DNA of 64,000 nt, taken from NCBI GenBank assembly GCA_033296885.1, contig MU863962.1:92572-156571 (forward strand), read 5' to 3'. Source of the DNA: Triangularia verruculosa (taxonomy: Eukaryota; Ascomycota; Sordariomycetes; Sordariales; Podosporaceae). Position numbers and translations under genes: made by a program. Shown here in pieces: positions 23,331 to 33,219 of the stretch. How positions within the stretch are numbered: the first letter of the stretch is position 1; each line of letters opens with the position of its first letter. The notes under the pieces were generated by a model. It worked only from the letters and a program-made list of their open reading frames with translations, was not told the origin of the DNA and did no database searches.

Positions 23331-25428
23331 CTATGCCCTCAACTGCTCCAACAATAATCTCGCACCTTGGTTCCCGCCCGACTTTGGCTTTGAGCCATTA
23401 TCCTTGCCCTTCGACTTTGGCTTCCCGCTGTCTGCCGTTGTCTCGACTTTGGTGGCAGCGTGCTCGAGAGTCTTTTTCTCCGACTTCAGAAGTTTGAGAA
23501 GTTCCTTCTTCGAAGAGAAATCCGGGGCCTCAAGCAACCCCAACACCGTGAACGAACTTGGGCCGACTGCCCACTGCACAATGTGTTCCTTGATTACTGG
23601 GTACAGGACGTCGGCAAAGTTGAGGGGCGGGTCAATCCTCTTGACGGTTCCCGTCTCCCTGTCGAATCGCCCACCGGCAATGAGGGTCTTGTACAGCTTA
23701 CCTCCGTGAGGTGTGTGGGAAATGTGTGGGGGTGGAGGGTAAAGAGGATCAGCATCCTCAGGAAGAGCAGGGTTAGGCTCGCCGGCTGCTGTGGAAGCGA
23801 CAGCCTCGAGAGCAGCAGTCTTGTCCCCAACGGCTGACAGTAAGACGTCGGCAATGAACTGACAGCCAAACGAACTTGTGACAAGCTCCCTTGGGAATGC
23901 CGCTACGGCTGCCAGCAATTGCGGGGACATAGCAGCCACTAGTTCCTTGCGCCGCACCTCAGCATCCTTTTTGCTCGTGGTCTTGCGGATCTCATGAAGC
24001 TCGCTCAGCAACTCCAAGTCATCAGCATGACTTGACGGAAACAAGGACTTGGACTGGCCCCCCAACAGGTACAAGGACACGATGCGTGCGTTTGGATCAT
24101 TCGCCAAGGCAAGAATGTTCCGCGGGTCTTTCTCGTCAGTCTTGCCGAAGATTTCTGGGAAGATAGATTTGGAGGTCAAGACGGTGTCGTCGATCAGGTC
24201 GTAGGCAGCCAACAAGATCATATGGGCATGGGGGTCGCCACACATGAGCTGGAACGTGTCCTTGTATGTCTTCAGGATCTGCTTCCGGTCCTTCGCGCTT
24301 CCGTAGGCCAAGAGTAAGCACGCCAAACGCGCACCAGATTTGGTGAAGGCCATGTTCTTGAGCAAATCGCCATTCTCGTCCCCCTTGATGGTCTCAGCAA
24401 ATTCCTTGAGCTCCTCACTGTCGGGCTTAAGGTTGAGGAAATATTGCAGCATGGCGTCGTGTAACATCGTGAACCCGGTCATCTTCTTCTGGATAAGGTT
24501 GTTGGTCATATCGCAAAGATACTTCAGGATCGTCGCCCGCTTGCTTGGCTCTTCAGCAAGAATATTGGAGAGATCGGCTGTAACCTCGCCCTTATTGCCA
24601 GACCTGAACAATGCAAATTCTGGTCCATACCATTCTCGCAACATATGAGCCTTCTGTTCTTTCGTGGCCGCCCCGCGATAAATATCGTCCAAAATCCAGG
24701 ATGCCTCGGAATGGTTGATAAGCTTGCGCACTTTGCCATAGAATTCGGGGATGATCATGTCACGGATCTCGGTGTCGTTCTGAACAAGGAGTTTGCCGAT
24801 GAGGAATTTGGCGTATCTGCTCTCGGCAAGCTGCGCATAGGCACCCTGGAGCTCCTTTGCGATTTGCTTACGCTGGACTGGGGTCGCATATTTGATGGCT
24901 GTTTGGACGGCACGAACGGCATCGTGCTTCAGGACAAAGTCTTTGATGCGCCCGGTGATGATGGAGAAGAGCTCGTCGACCAATTGCTGACGCTCCTCCT
25001 TGGGCACATGCGACTTGCGACGCAGTCTCTCCCACAGCTTCTTCGTCCGGGCGACCTCGTCAGCCAACGGCTTCGCAGCTTTCCGTTCTTGCGCCAACTG
25101 TTTCTGCTTCGCATGGGCCTCACGGGAGGTTTGTCCTATTGTCCTGTCAGCGTGGAAACAGTGAACTGCGACAGGCGTGGATGAACTAACCTTTCTCCAG
25201 CGCTTTGCCAGCAGCATGGCCGTTCGATGTCGCTGACGCCGGAGGCTGCTTCCCCTGTTTTAGGGCAGCGCCTCCATCTTCTGAATCCGAGAAGCTGGCG
25301 CCGTTACTTTCGGGAGCCTCGACCTTCTTGTGCTTTGGACCGGTGACCGTCTTCGCTTTCTTGGCTCTGCTGCCGTCATTGTAATGCGCCTTTCTTTTCG
25401 CATTAGGCTCCGCTGATCTTGGTGCCAT
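23331..25428 (-). CDS. PUF6: Puf6-type pumilio-repeat protein (nucleolar, 60S biogenesis)
   Basis: Exons 25428-25191 and 25135-23331; the 55-nt intron (GTTAGT...ATAG) joins G|GA. The product is 680 aa. The N-terminus is Lys/Ser-rich with nuclear-targeting character (NAKRKAHYND, RAKKAKTVTGPKHKK). Pumilio-like repeats run from about residue 125 (ELFSIITGRIKDFVLKHDAV, AQLAESRYAKFLIGKLLVQN, ...GARLACLLLAYGSAKDRKQI). A CPL-type C-terminal region follows (SFGCQFIADVLLSAVGDK) and the tail is Lys/Gly-rich. Yeast Puf6 acts in 60S subunit assembly and represses ASH1 mRNA. A GAAATTTT element about 116 bp upstream of the start resembles the RRPE element of ribosome-biogenesis genes. It shares a 362-bp divergent promoter with GIR2. 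Confidence 0.93.
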
Positions 25429-25790
25429 TTTGAATGTCGGCTTCTAACGTGATGAAGCAGCCCGGGGTGTGTTGGGTGGTGACCGATCCAGGTTGAACGC
25501 CCTCCAAACTCGAAATGCAGTGCTCCGTCGCTCAACTTTGGCCGAAATTTTTTTGGAAGTCAATTCCCTGGATCCCTGATTCTGCCAGGCGGTCAAACTA
25601 GAACGGCCTTGGCGGACAAGGGTTTGAATTCAGGACCCCACCATCAAAAGTTATGCCCCTCTTCAGCCCGTCACCCCAGACCACCACAGCAAATCCAACC
25701 CCACACGAAGAAGGCATCGATTCTCTGCCCGCCCAAACCGACATCAGAGGGTGCACAATCACGTACTAGTCACATATCACACACTTCAAG
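25429..25790. promoter_or_regulatory. Shared divergent promoter of PUF6 and GIR2
   Basis: Only 362 bp separates the two start codons, so both genes must use this stretch. A GAAATTTTTTT element at 25544-25554 resembles the RRPE motif seen upstream of yeast ribosome-biogenesis genes. Confidence 0.6.
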
Positions 25791-26540
25791 ATGGGCCGCG
25801 AAGATCAAATTGAGGAAAGGGAGGTTCTGGACTCGATATTCCCAGACGAAATCACAGGTATGCTTCCATTGAGCGTCTTTCGGATACGAGGAGACAACTG
25901 ACAGTCTATCTGTCTTCCAGACATTTCCGAGACCGAATATAGAATATCGATTACCCTGGACATTCCCGATGACGATGAGGAACCTCCGGTCATGCTCCTC
26001 ACTGTGCGATACCCCGACGAGTATCCCGATAAGGCGCCGTTCTTAGAACTGTCCGCTCCGCAAAACGCTATCCCTCATCCACACCTTAACATCGCCGAGG
26101 ACAAGGAGCGGCTTTTGCAGGGGCTTGAATCCACTATCGAGGAGAACTTAGGGATTGCAATGGTATTCACTCTAGTGTCGACTCTCAAAGAAGCTGCGGA
26201 GCAACTGGTATTGGATCGAAAGGAGGCTATTGCGAAGGCACATGAAGAGGTCGTATTAGCTGCCGAGCGCGAGGAGAATAAGAAATTCCAAGGGACACCT
26301 GTTACACGCGAGACATTCTTGAAGTGGAGGGAGTCGTTTCTGAAGGAGATGGAGGAGGCCAGAATCAAGGAGGAGGAGGAAAGACTGGCCGAGTTGAAGA
26401 AGGCGAGGATAAAGGAGCCAGCCAAGCTCACAGGGAAACAACTCTGGGAACGTGGTCTCGCAACTTCTGGGCAGGATGAGGCCGATGATGATGCTATTCC
26501 CGTTGAGGAACTTCGGAAACTCGAGGTTGGTGATAACTAG
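25791..26540 (+). CDS. GIR2: RWD-domain protein Gir2-like
   Basis: Exons 25791-25857 and 25921-26540; the 63-nt intron (GTATGC, ACTGAC branch, CCAG) joins G|AC. The product is 228 aa. The N-terminal RWD domain (about 5-115) shows the family pattern: EEREVLDSIFPDEI, then VRYPDEYPDKAPFLEL and an amphipathic end helix (FTLVSTLKEAAEQL). A highly charged helical segment follows with ETFLKWRESFLKEMEEARIK, and then LTGKQLWERGL near the C-terminus, both hallmarks of the Gir2/RWDD1 family. Gir2 binds Gcn1 and the ribosome-associated GTPase Rbg2 in the cytoplasm and tunes Gcn2 signalling under amino-acid stress. The ATG begins MGREDQIEE, as expected. Convergent with ACL4 and only 230 bp away. Confidence 0.93.
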
Positions 26541-26770
26541 GTGTGTTTTAATTACAGGAAAAAGAGCACGTTGCACCCTTCGACTAAGATAGCACGTCAG
26601 TGAAAAAACTGTGGAGGAACAGAGTCGTTCCTAGTATATTGAATTTCAAAGACCACCGGCTAGCTCGAGTGCGGCTCAGAGTCATGGATTCCTGGTAAAT
26701 AGAACGTCCATCATCCCACCAATTCGGCCGTCGACCCCTGAAACCACCCAACAGACGGGCAGGATCCATG

Positions 26771-27958
26771 CTATTGCATGTCTGTGTCTCCATCGCCCTC
26801 GACATCATCTTCGCCATCATCAGTATCCTCCCAAATATCCTCATCTTGGTCATCTCCGGCAGCCTCACCGAGCTCAGTCTTAATGAGACGCAGCAACTCC
26901 TGGGCATGCTCCCCTAACCTGTCGTCTTCGTACTCCTCAGCCTCAAAAATACGCAGACATTGAGCAAGCCATTTGCGCGAAGATCGCCATATGCTCCTCC
27001 ATTTGTCAGCGTCGCCAGCCTGCCCGGCCTCCTTCAACTTCTCGCCCAGCATGTACTTCCCATAGCCGCCAAGATACCAGGCCTCCACGCTGAGATCGTC
27101 TTCATCAACTAGACGGCCGGCCACATCTATCGCTTTTTCATCGAGGCCGACCTCTATTAGCAATCGTACCAGACTGACACGAGAAGGGAAGGCGGGGACG
27201 CCCGGATCCTCGGGTGGGAGATCTGTCCACAATCCCAAGCTTCTCTTCAGGGCCTCTCTAGCTTCTTCTGTTCGTGACTGCGAGATTCGGACATTTGCGA
27301 CGGTTTGCCATGTATCGGGCTGCTCGGGGGCCAGCATAGTGGCCTCGGTGATCAACGCCTCGCACCTGCTCTCGGCATCCTCCTCCCAACTAAGATCCGT
27401 CATGTACACCTCGGCAACGGCGCACAGTGTATCTGCCAGTTTCCTTCGTTTCTCGTTGATGGCAGCTTCTTGCTCGTCGCGGGTGAGAGGCCGTGACTCG
27501 AGTGAATCGGCAAGGGTCTGAACCTGCGCACGCAGCGCAGCCGCACCACGCTCGAACCAGGCAACGCTGTCTTGACCACCTTCCTCGCTCAGTTGCGCCA
27601 GCCAAAGAAACTTCTCAGGCCCACCACCCAAGTCTTCTGGAAGCAAGCCATCTTCATCCACTTTCACGGCAGACAGGAAGAATTGGCGGGCAGTGTCCAC
27701 ATCTCCTAGCTCGACGTGTATTTGACCAAGGAGGGACAGCGCGGCGCCCGCCTGTCGTCCGTTGTCTCCGATGTGATCATACGCCGTGCTGGCAACTCTC
27801 GCGGCGCCCTCTGCATCGCCAACTTCGAGCATGCCAACAGCTTGCGAAAGAAGTTCTCTGGGGTTGACGTTCGAGGATTGTGAAGCGGCGGCTTTAGCTC
27901 GGAGACGGTCTTTTGCCTTGTCCTTGGTGGACTTTTTTTTAGGTTTCGTTGGCGCCAT
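26771..27958 (-). CDS. ACL4: TPR protein, Acl4-like ribosomal protein L4 chaperone
   Basis: A single exon encodes 395 aa. The basic N-terminus (APTKPKKKSTKDKAKDRLRAK) suggests nuclear targeting. Helical TPR-type repeats follow from about residue 30 to 350: NPRELLSQAVGMLEVGDAEG, LLGQIHVELGDVDTARQFFL, QPDTWQTVANVRISQSRTEE and DLSVEAWYLGGYGKYMLGEK. The tail is very acidic (DIWEDTDDGEDDVEGDGD) and ends in TDMQ. This arrangement and length fit Acl4, which binds the long internal loop of newly made Rpl4 and escorts it to pre-60S particles. No intron is needed. The name is inferred from the repeat pattern and acidic tail, without a search. RRPE-like and PAC-like elements upstream support a ribosome-assembly role. 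Confidence 0.82.
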   Translation of the reverse strand: MAPTKPKKKSTKDKAKDRLRAKAAASQSSNVNPRELLSQAVGMLEVGDAEGAARVASTAYDHIGDNGRQAGAALSLLGQIHVELGDVDTARQFFLSAVKVDEDGLLPEDLGGGPEKFLWLAQLSEEGGQDSVAWFERGAAALRAQVQTLADSLESRPLTRDEQEAAINEKRRKLADTLCAVAEVYMTDLSWEEDAESRCEALITEATMLAPEQPDTWQTVANVRISQSRTEEAREALKRSLGLWTDLPPEDPGVPAFPSRVSLVRLLIEVGLDEKAIDVAGRLVDEDDLSVEAWYLGGYGKYMLGEKLKEAGQAGDADKWRSIWRSSRKWLAQCLRIFEAEEYEDDRLGEHAQELLRLIKTELGEAAGDDQDEDIWEDTDDGEDDVEGDGDTDMQ

Positions 27959-28883
27959 TGTCTCGTATCTGTATTTGCGGCTTTGGGGGGAGGGATCGAG
28001 GGGTCCAGAGACAGTTGAACGTCTGGTTGTAGTTTCTGTTGATTTCGGAGGTCTAGGTGGTGTGTAGCTTGGCCAATGTCTCTTCGAAGCTTATCGTTGA
28101 ACTGACCAAACTTTTGGAAATTTTGGGGGATCTTATCGCAAATCCCCTTCCAGGTTTTATCGATAAGATGTGGGTGGGTAGCGAACCCCGCATGTCAGCC
28201 TGACAACACTAGCAACCCCTGCTAAACAGCCCCCACCTCATTCTGATCCACACTTGACGACCTGTCTCTCTCAGCGACCAGGCTCCATCCAATCAGCAGC
28301 GTTCATGGGGTGTGGGCTACAATTGTTTCCGTCTGGACATTTACTTGAAGTTATCTACAGCCGTTCCTATTTGTTTTTGGCATGGAACTAACCATTCGAG
28401 TCACCGAGTTCCAACTGTTGAGCTTTCGCGGTATTTTCTGTGGTGCGAGGCGGCCACCCGCCAGCTCGAATAAAGCCCAACTTCCGTCTGGTTCAGTCCT
28501 CCAGCTGCTGTACTGTATCCATGTAAGATGGCGATCGCCTGCGTTCATTGGCTCATGCACTTGGGAAGATTATCAAGGACCAGCGAGAACTTGGCCAAAC
28601 GAGGCTGAACTGGTTCGTCACCCTTGTCAATCTCGTTTCAAGATGCCGCTTCCCAATCGACCCCCTGCTCCTCATGCATCATCAGCCACACTTCTACTCT
28701 TGTCCCATAGAATTCTTGGATATCACTCTCAGCCATGGCCCCAACGCCTAACGTGACATTAATGGCTGGAGCTCGAAGCTGCCTCTTCAGGCAAGGAGTC
28801 CGCTTCGTCTTTCCTTCTTCTCGTTCTTCCCTCTGACTTAATGGGCCATGTCTTGTGCCTGACGAGGCTCAACAGCAAAGACC
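27959..28883. promoter_or_regulatory. Divergent promoter of ACL4 and the CFEM-like gene, with TTATCG elements
   Basis: Three TTATCG motifs lie within about 75 bp, at 28091-28096, 28133-28138 and 28157-28162. The last is part of the palindrome TTATCGATAAG (28157-28167). On the ACL4 strand the second reads GCGATAAG, one base from the yeast PAC motif GCGATGAG, and a GAAATTTT at 28117-28124 resembles RRPE. They could also be GATA-factor sites. No gene seen in the rest. Confidence 0.45.
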
Positions 28884-29606
28884 ATGGTGTATCTACAACA
28901 GATCAGCTTCGCGCTTGCTGGCTCTATTCTCTTTCTGTCTCTAGTTGAACAAGTCGAATCAACCAAACCAACCTTTGAGTTTCCCCCTTGTGTGAGCGGC
29001 TGCATATTGGATTCTGACTGCTTGCCAAACAATGGAAACTGTATGTGCAAGCGAGCCAGAGGAGATTTTCTCGACAAAGTACTCAGATGCATGGACGCCA
29101 ATTGCCACACCGACCTGCGCAATTATGAAGACAGCTTTCTTGATTCCTTGGAGGACGGCTGCGACGAGAGAGATCAAGATATCCCGAGTTCTAAGCTCAA
29201 AACTGCCAAAGCCCTGGCGAAGAGTCTGCTATCTAAACCGTCGGCCACAACGGCAACGGCAAATACCGTTACCGCCTCACCCAGCAAAATCACATCAACA
29301 CTTACGACATTAGAAACTAGGCCAGCGTCTTCCGGTCAAGAAGAGGAGATTCCGAGCCCAACGAGCGCCTCGACAGTAGACCGGAACGCCCAGCCGGGCA
29401 GCACATCGGCAAGCAGTAGTCTTCTCCTCTCAACTCAGCCAGCCACACCATCTTCCAGTCCCGACACGGATGCAATCCCGCCACCACTCACCGACACCAG
29501 CCCCTTTACAAACAATAATCCCGTGTCGACCGGTTCGCAAACTCGATCACTCTGCAAAAATCTAGGATCGTTCGTCGCCGCAGCCGTTGTGTGGGTGTGG
29601 GTGTGA
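28884..29606 (+). CDS. CFEM-like GPI-anchored secreted protein
   Basis: A single exon encodes 240 aa. A signal peptide occupies about residues 1-26 (ISFALAGSILFLSLVEQVES). Eight cysteines follow at 36, 40, 46, 53, 55, 69, 74 and 93, in the CFEM order (PPCVSGC, CMC pair, LRCMDANC, final DGC). The gap between the second and third Cys is shorter than usual, and the Asp normally found near the CxC pair is not obvious, so the domain is divergent. A Ser/Thr-rich stalk covers about residues 105-220. The C-terminus is hydrophobic (LGSFVAAAVVWVWV) after a short polar stretch, consistent with a GPI-anchor signal. CFEM proteins act in haem-iron capture, adhesion or plant interaction; which applies here cannot be read from sequence. 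Confidence 0.82.
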   Translation: MVYLQQISFALAGSILFLSLVEQVESTKPTFEFPPCVSGCILDSDCLPNNGNCMCKRARGDFLDKVLRCMDANCHTDLRNYEDSFLDSLEDGCDERDQDIPSSKLKTAKALAKSLLSKPSATTATANTVTASPSKITSTLTTLETRPASSGQEEEIPSPTSASTVDRNAQPGSTSASSSLLLSTQPATPSSSPDTDAIPPPLTDTSPFTNNNPVSTGSQTRSLCKNLGSFVAAAVVWVWV

Positions 29607-30078
29607 AAGATGAAGCGGAAGGGACGCTATCTTGATGCAAAACATGGAGCCTGTACTGCTATATAGCTATGCGGCGGACACAAATTAGGAACGCAGAGCT
29701 GAAAAAAAGAAGCCCAGCTTAGAAGCAATAGTCTATATAATTACCACATACCCCCTTAGAACTTATAGTTTCATTATCTGCTATGGGACGACGAGATGAA
29801 TCCTCAAAAATGGGCTTTCGTTAATTTTGGCCTTCGATTCTCTTGTGGACTGTCTCATTGTTATTGGCACTGATTACATATTCTGTAAAGCTAGAAGCGC
29901 ATCGTTTTGATCCTCCATCGCGCGTCCTGCTTTCAAGCCAACGAAGCCTTCAGTGAAAAAATTCCACAGCCAGAAACGCCTTGCTATCCTCCAACAGCAT
30001 TCCAAACCAAGAAACCACATCGAGATTTGACCCAACAAACTAGCTTATCTCTGCGTTAAGAAAGGCAACAGGTACTAA
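29607..30078. other. Intergenic, convergent 3' ends
   Basis: Separates the CFEM-like gene (+) from the large disordered membrane-protein gene (-). No gene or repeat seen. Confidence 0.6.
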
Positions 30079-33000
30079 CTAAAAGTCATCGGCAGTCATC
30101 CTCTCCTCGCCCCCTACCATTCCCGATACATGTTCTCTTTTCCAACCCCAGCGACCCCTTTCAAATGGCTGGCGGCTTCCTTTCCTAAGAATCCGTTTTC
30201 TACGCCTACGCTTCGCGCTGTGGCTCCAGCGGGATGTGATGCTCGACTCCGTGTCATTACTCATAATCGTGTCCAACAAGCCAGCTACCCATTCTGTCAC
30301 CTCAGGAGTCCATCCTTGCATGAGCTCTTTGCCTTGTCCACCCATAGTCCACTCATCCAGTTTTGTTGGGATGGTGTAGCCCCAGGTGGGACAGTCGATA
30401 TCCCAATCGCAAGGCTCTCCCGGAGCGCAGTATGGGGGCTTGCAGTACAAGTGGCACATCCATGACTCAGCAACGTACCAAAGCGAAAGGAGAAAGATGC
30501 AAAGCCCGAGAAACGTTAGTCTGAAACGAGGGTGTTGATGCCATAGTCGAGGGAGAGGCAGGTGAACATAAGTCGGGCTTGTTGTCGCAATTGGCGGATT
30601 AACTCGACAGATAGGGCACTGGTCATCAGTGTCGTGGTTGTCGTGGGTGTGCACGGCTCGAGGGGTGTCGTCTGTCGTGCTCTTGACGTTTCCTTGCGCA
30701 ACTTGATCCTCAAGTCTCTGTATCCCCTGTTTAGCGGTACGAATATTCATGATCCCTTTTTGTAGACTCTCGCTCATTCTTCGCAACCTCTTTGCATCCT
30801 GATCACCACCCTCCTTCTCATTGTCGCTATCAGTTTCTATTTTGATTTTGTCATCGTCGGATTCAGGGCTTTGCGCGCCGTGTTTCAACAGAAGATCAGC
30901 GATATCATCCAAAGTGGAATCCTCAATCTGGTGGGCTCGCTGTATTTCCAGTATGTCATCTCGCACAGTCGGCGGTTTGGCAGAATTGATCAATGACCGA
31001 CCTCTTGACAGTGACCTTGCACGACGGCGGACCGAAAGCGAGGAGGAGCGCCTCAGCAACCTGTCGCCGTGGAATGACTGAGTTTGCTTTGCCTCCCTCG
31101 GCACAATTTCACCCATCCTTCCTCGTTCGGTAGGAAGTTCAACTTGCTTTTCTGACTGCGGCTCGATTTCGTGCTCTTGGCTAGAAAGATCCCCTATTTT
31201 CTCTACTTTCACCGTTGCGGGTGTCTCAACAAACGCGCCAGTTACCCGTGGAGTAGGCATCGTCAGGGGATCAGGCTTGGGGGGTTTGGGGGTCTTGTCT
31301 GATGCTTCCTCTGCCGGCTCTGGCGACAGAGCACGAAGGGATCCTCGTTCTGATTGGTTTTCATGTGGCGCAAAGAGATTCATTTCACCTTCGATACGTT
31401 CTGTAGGGTCGGATTCCGAGAGTATGAAGCTCGACCGTTTGGTGAGGTTGGATTCAATCGAATCATTCCTCCGAAGGCCAACAAATCCAACGGTTTGTTT
31501 GCCATCGCCCTTAGCGCCGGCAAACATTCTTTGTCGAAGACTTCCACTGGGTTGCCGTTGTCTTTCGCGGCCGGTGGCGCTTTCAGTATTCCCAGACACT
31601 GGCAAGTCAGGAACATGGCCTGTCGCAGCAGCAGCAGATAGTCTGCGCAGAACATCCCGCGACTCATCCCTCCCTCGTGAACCACGACACGGGACTCCTG
31701 CACTTTCGCTAGTTCTGCGCTGTCTTTCATTGTCCTCGATATCAGGGCCAATTTCAGTGTTGCCGCTTACAGCCTCAGCGCCCAAATCCTGGCCAACACC
31801 TGGTCTGGAGGGCTGCGCTAACGTTTTACCCGCATCACTTCTCCTTCTCCAGCTCTGCTCACCTGGTGGCGAAAAGGAACGCAAAGGCTCAGTGCTGGAT
31901 TTCCGCATTATATCGGGTGATGGCGAGCGCGATGTGAGCTCCGCATTTCTCTCCCGAATCTTGCCCAATTGAGCGGTGGTGATAGCTCTCCTAGATATGC
32001 CTTCAATCTCCCGCGATCTAAGATCATCCATCTTGGTACTCGTGTTGCTTTCCGATCGGCTTCGGTTCGGAATCCCTTGCTCTAGGGGTGCACCCCGCTC
32101 CATGACCTCATGTGGCGCCGCTGTTGAATCCGGGTACTTGGTCAAAGTTTCGGCCTCGCGGTTCCTAATCTCGTCAATCCGGTTATTCCTCCATGAACTA
32201 GAATCGCTTCCATGCTGATCACTGGTCTCGGCTTCAAGGGCTCGTATTTCATCGATTTTGGTGTTAGTACGGGCGAGATTGAGTGGAGGGCTGTCGGAGG
32301 TTTGCAAGTCGCCAGCTGTGAAGTCATTCTCTGCGTCCCAGGCAAAACTTTTTTCAGGGGACTCGTGATCCGGTGGTGCAGAGGTGGGGCGGGACAACGG
32401 ATTTGAATCTGGTGGAACCAAATCTCCAGCAGAGCCACCACCAACTCTGATCCAGTCCGCCAGGTCGGGTGTCTGTGTTGAGCTGCTCGATTCGCGTTTT
32501 CTCCTCGACAACAAGCCGGAAAACCTATTACCGCCTGTTGTCGGTCTAGGGTTGCGAGGTGAAGAACCGCCCTCAATACCGCCGCGACTACTTCTCCGTA
32601 CCAGCCCTCTTCCGGTCTCCAGTATTTTGGTTCCAAAGCCCGCTTTGGACGAGGTGCTGTGACTGTGCTGAATCGGTACTTCAGACTCTCGTTGTGCAAG
32701 TGCGTGCTGTCGAATCTTCTCGTCGAAACTGCTGTCAGAGGCATTGCTTCGAAGCGACTGAGCACCGAGGCTTGTTGGTATGCCAGCCCTATCCTCGGCC
32801 ACCACCTCCGTAGATTTGCTCGTCATGGTCCTGCGATGTTGCGACCCAAGGAATCCAACATTTGGCAATCTTGAGGCGTTCTTCTCGCTCGATTCCCGGC
32901 GCGAACGCCATGATCGCGGTGCGGGACTTGGTGATCCTCGAGCGGCAGCCTCCTCCTCTTCCTGAGCCAAGCGGTAGGCATCTGTCAACGTGAAGCTACT

Positions 33001-33219
33001 TCGGTGTTGGGAAAGACGGGGGATTCTGGTGCCGGTCGACGAGTTAACTCGATGTTCGGGGGAGGCTTCGGCACTGGCAGGTCGGGTTTCTTCATCCTTA
33101 ATGCTGCTTGAGCGGGAGAACAAACTCCTTCTCTTGGAAGCGCTGGTGATCGTGAGTGGAGAGATGACGCGTGTCTGCGAAAATCGGGTTTCGGGAGCGG
33201 TGTCCTTGTCGCGGTCCAT
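30079..33219 (-). CDS. Large disordered protein with one C-terminal membrane segment and Cys-rich end
   Basis: A single exon gives 1046 aa from the ATG at 33219 (MDRDKDTAPE); an in-frame ATG at 33303 would add 28 residues. I prefer 33219 because Ser/Arg-rich sequence of the main body starts there. Most of the protein is disordered (Ser, Arg, Pro, Glu). Four copies of a short motif like KIDEIRxxEAE lie at about residues 315-428. A basic RARSLSRGRSLINSAKPP block precedes a conserved-looking segment (VRDDILEIQRAHQIEDSTLD) and a predicted coiled region. Near residue 910 there is a CPICRVNPP segment. One membrane span follows (LTFLGLCIFLLSLWYVAESW), then a Cys/Pro-rich region (YCKPPYCAPGEPCDWDIDCP). 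Such a C-terminally anchored layout suits a nuclear-envelope or ER protein, but this is inference; I do not recognise the family. Confidence 0.8.
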   Translation of the reverse strand: MDRDKDTAPETRFSQTRVISPLTITSASKRRSLFSRSSSIKDEETRPASAEASPEHRVNSSTGTRIPRLSQHRSSFTLTDAYRLAQEEEEAAARGSPSPAPRSWRSRRESSEKNASRLPNVGFLGSQHRRTMTSKSTEVVAEDRAGIPTSLGAQSLRSNASDSSFDEKIRQHALAQRESEVPIQHSHSTSSKAGFGTKILETGRGLVRRSSRGGIEGGSSPRNPRPTTGGNRFSGLLSRRKRESSSSTQTPDLADWIRVGGGSAGDLVPPDSNPLSRPTSAPPDHESPEKSFAWDAENDFTAGDLQTSDSPPLNLARTNTKIDEIRALEAETSDQHGSDSSSWRNNRIDEIRNREAETLTKYPDSTAAPHEVMERGAPLEQGIPNRSRSESNTSTKMDDLRSREIEGISRRAITTAQLGKIRERNAELTSRSPSPDIMRKSSTEPLRSFSPPGEQSWRRRSDAGKTLAQPSRPGVGQDLGAEAVSGNTEIGPDIEDNERQRRTSESAGVPCRGSRGRDESRDVLRRLSAAAATGHVPDLPVSGNTESATGRERQRQPSGSLRQRMFAGAKGDGKQTVGFVGLRRNDSIESNLTKRSSFILSESDPTERIEGEMNLFAPHENQSERGSLRALSPEPAEEASDKTPKPPKPDPLTMPTPRVTGAFVETPATVKVEKIGDLSSQEHEIEPQSEKQVELPTERGRMGEIVPREAKQTQSFHGDRLLRRSSSLSVRRRARSLSRGRSLINSAKPPTVRDDILEIQRAHQIEDSTLDDIADLLLKHGAQSPESDDDKIKIETDSDNEKEGGDQDAKRLRRMSESLQKGIMNIRTAKQGIQRLEDQVAQGNVKSTTDDTPRAVHTHDNHDTDDQCPICRVNPPIATTSPTYVHLPLPRLWHQHPRFRLTFLGLCIFLLSLWYVAESWMCHLYCKPPYCAPGEPCDWDIDCPTWGYTIPTKLDEWTMGGQGKELMQGWTPEVTEWVAGLLDTIMSNDTESSITSRWSHSAKRRRRKRILRKGSRQPFERGRWGWKREHVSGMVGGEERMTADDF

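Noticed and set aside
28382..28756. ORF of 124 residues upstream of the CFEM-like gene
   Set aside because: Low-quality composition, no motif, lies in a promoter region with the TTATCG elements nearby.
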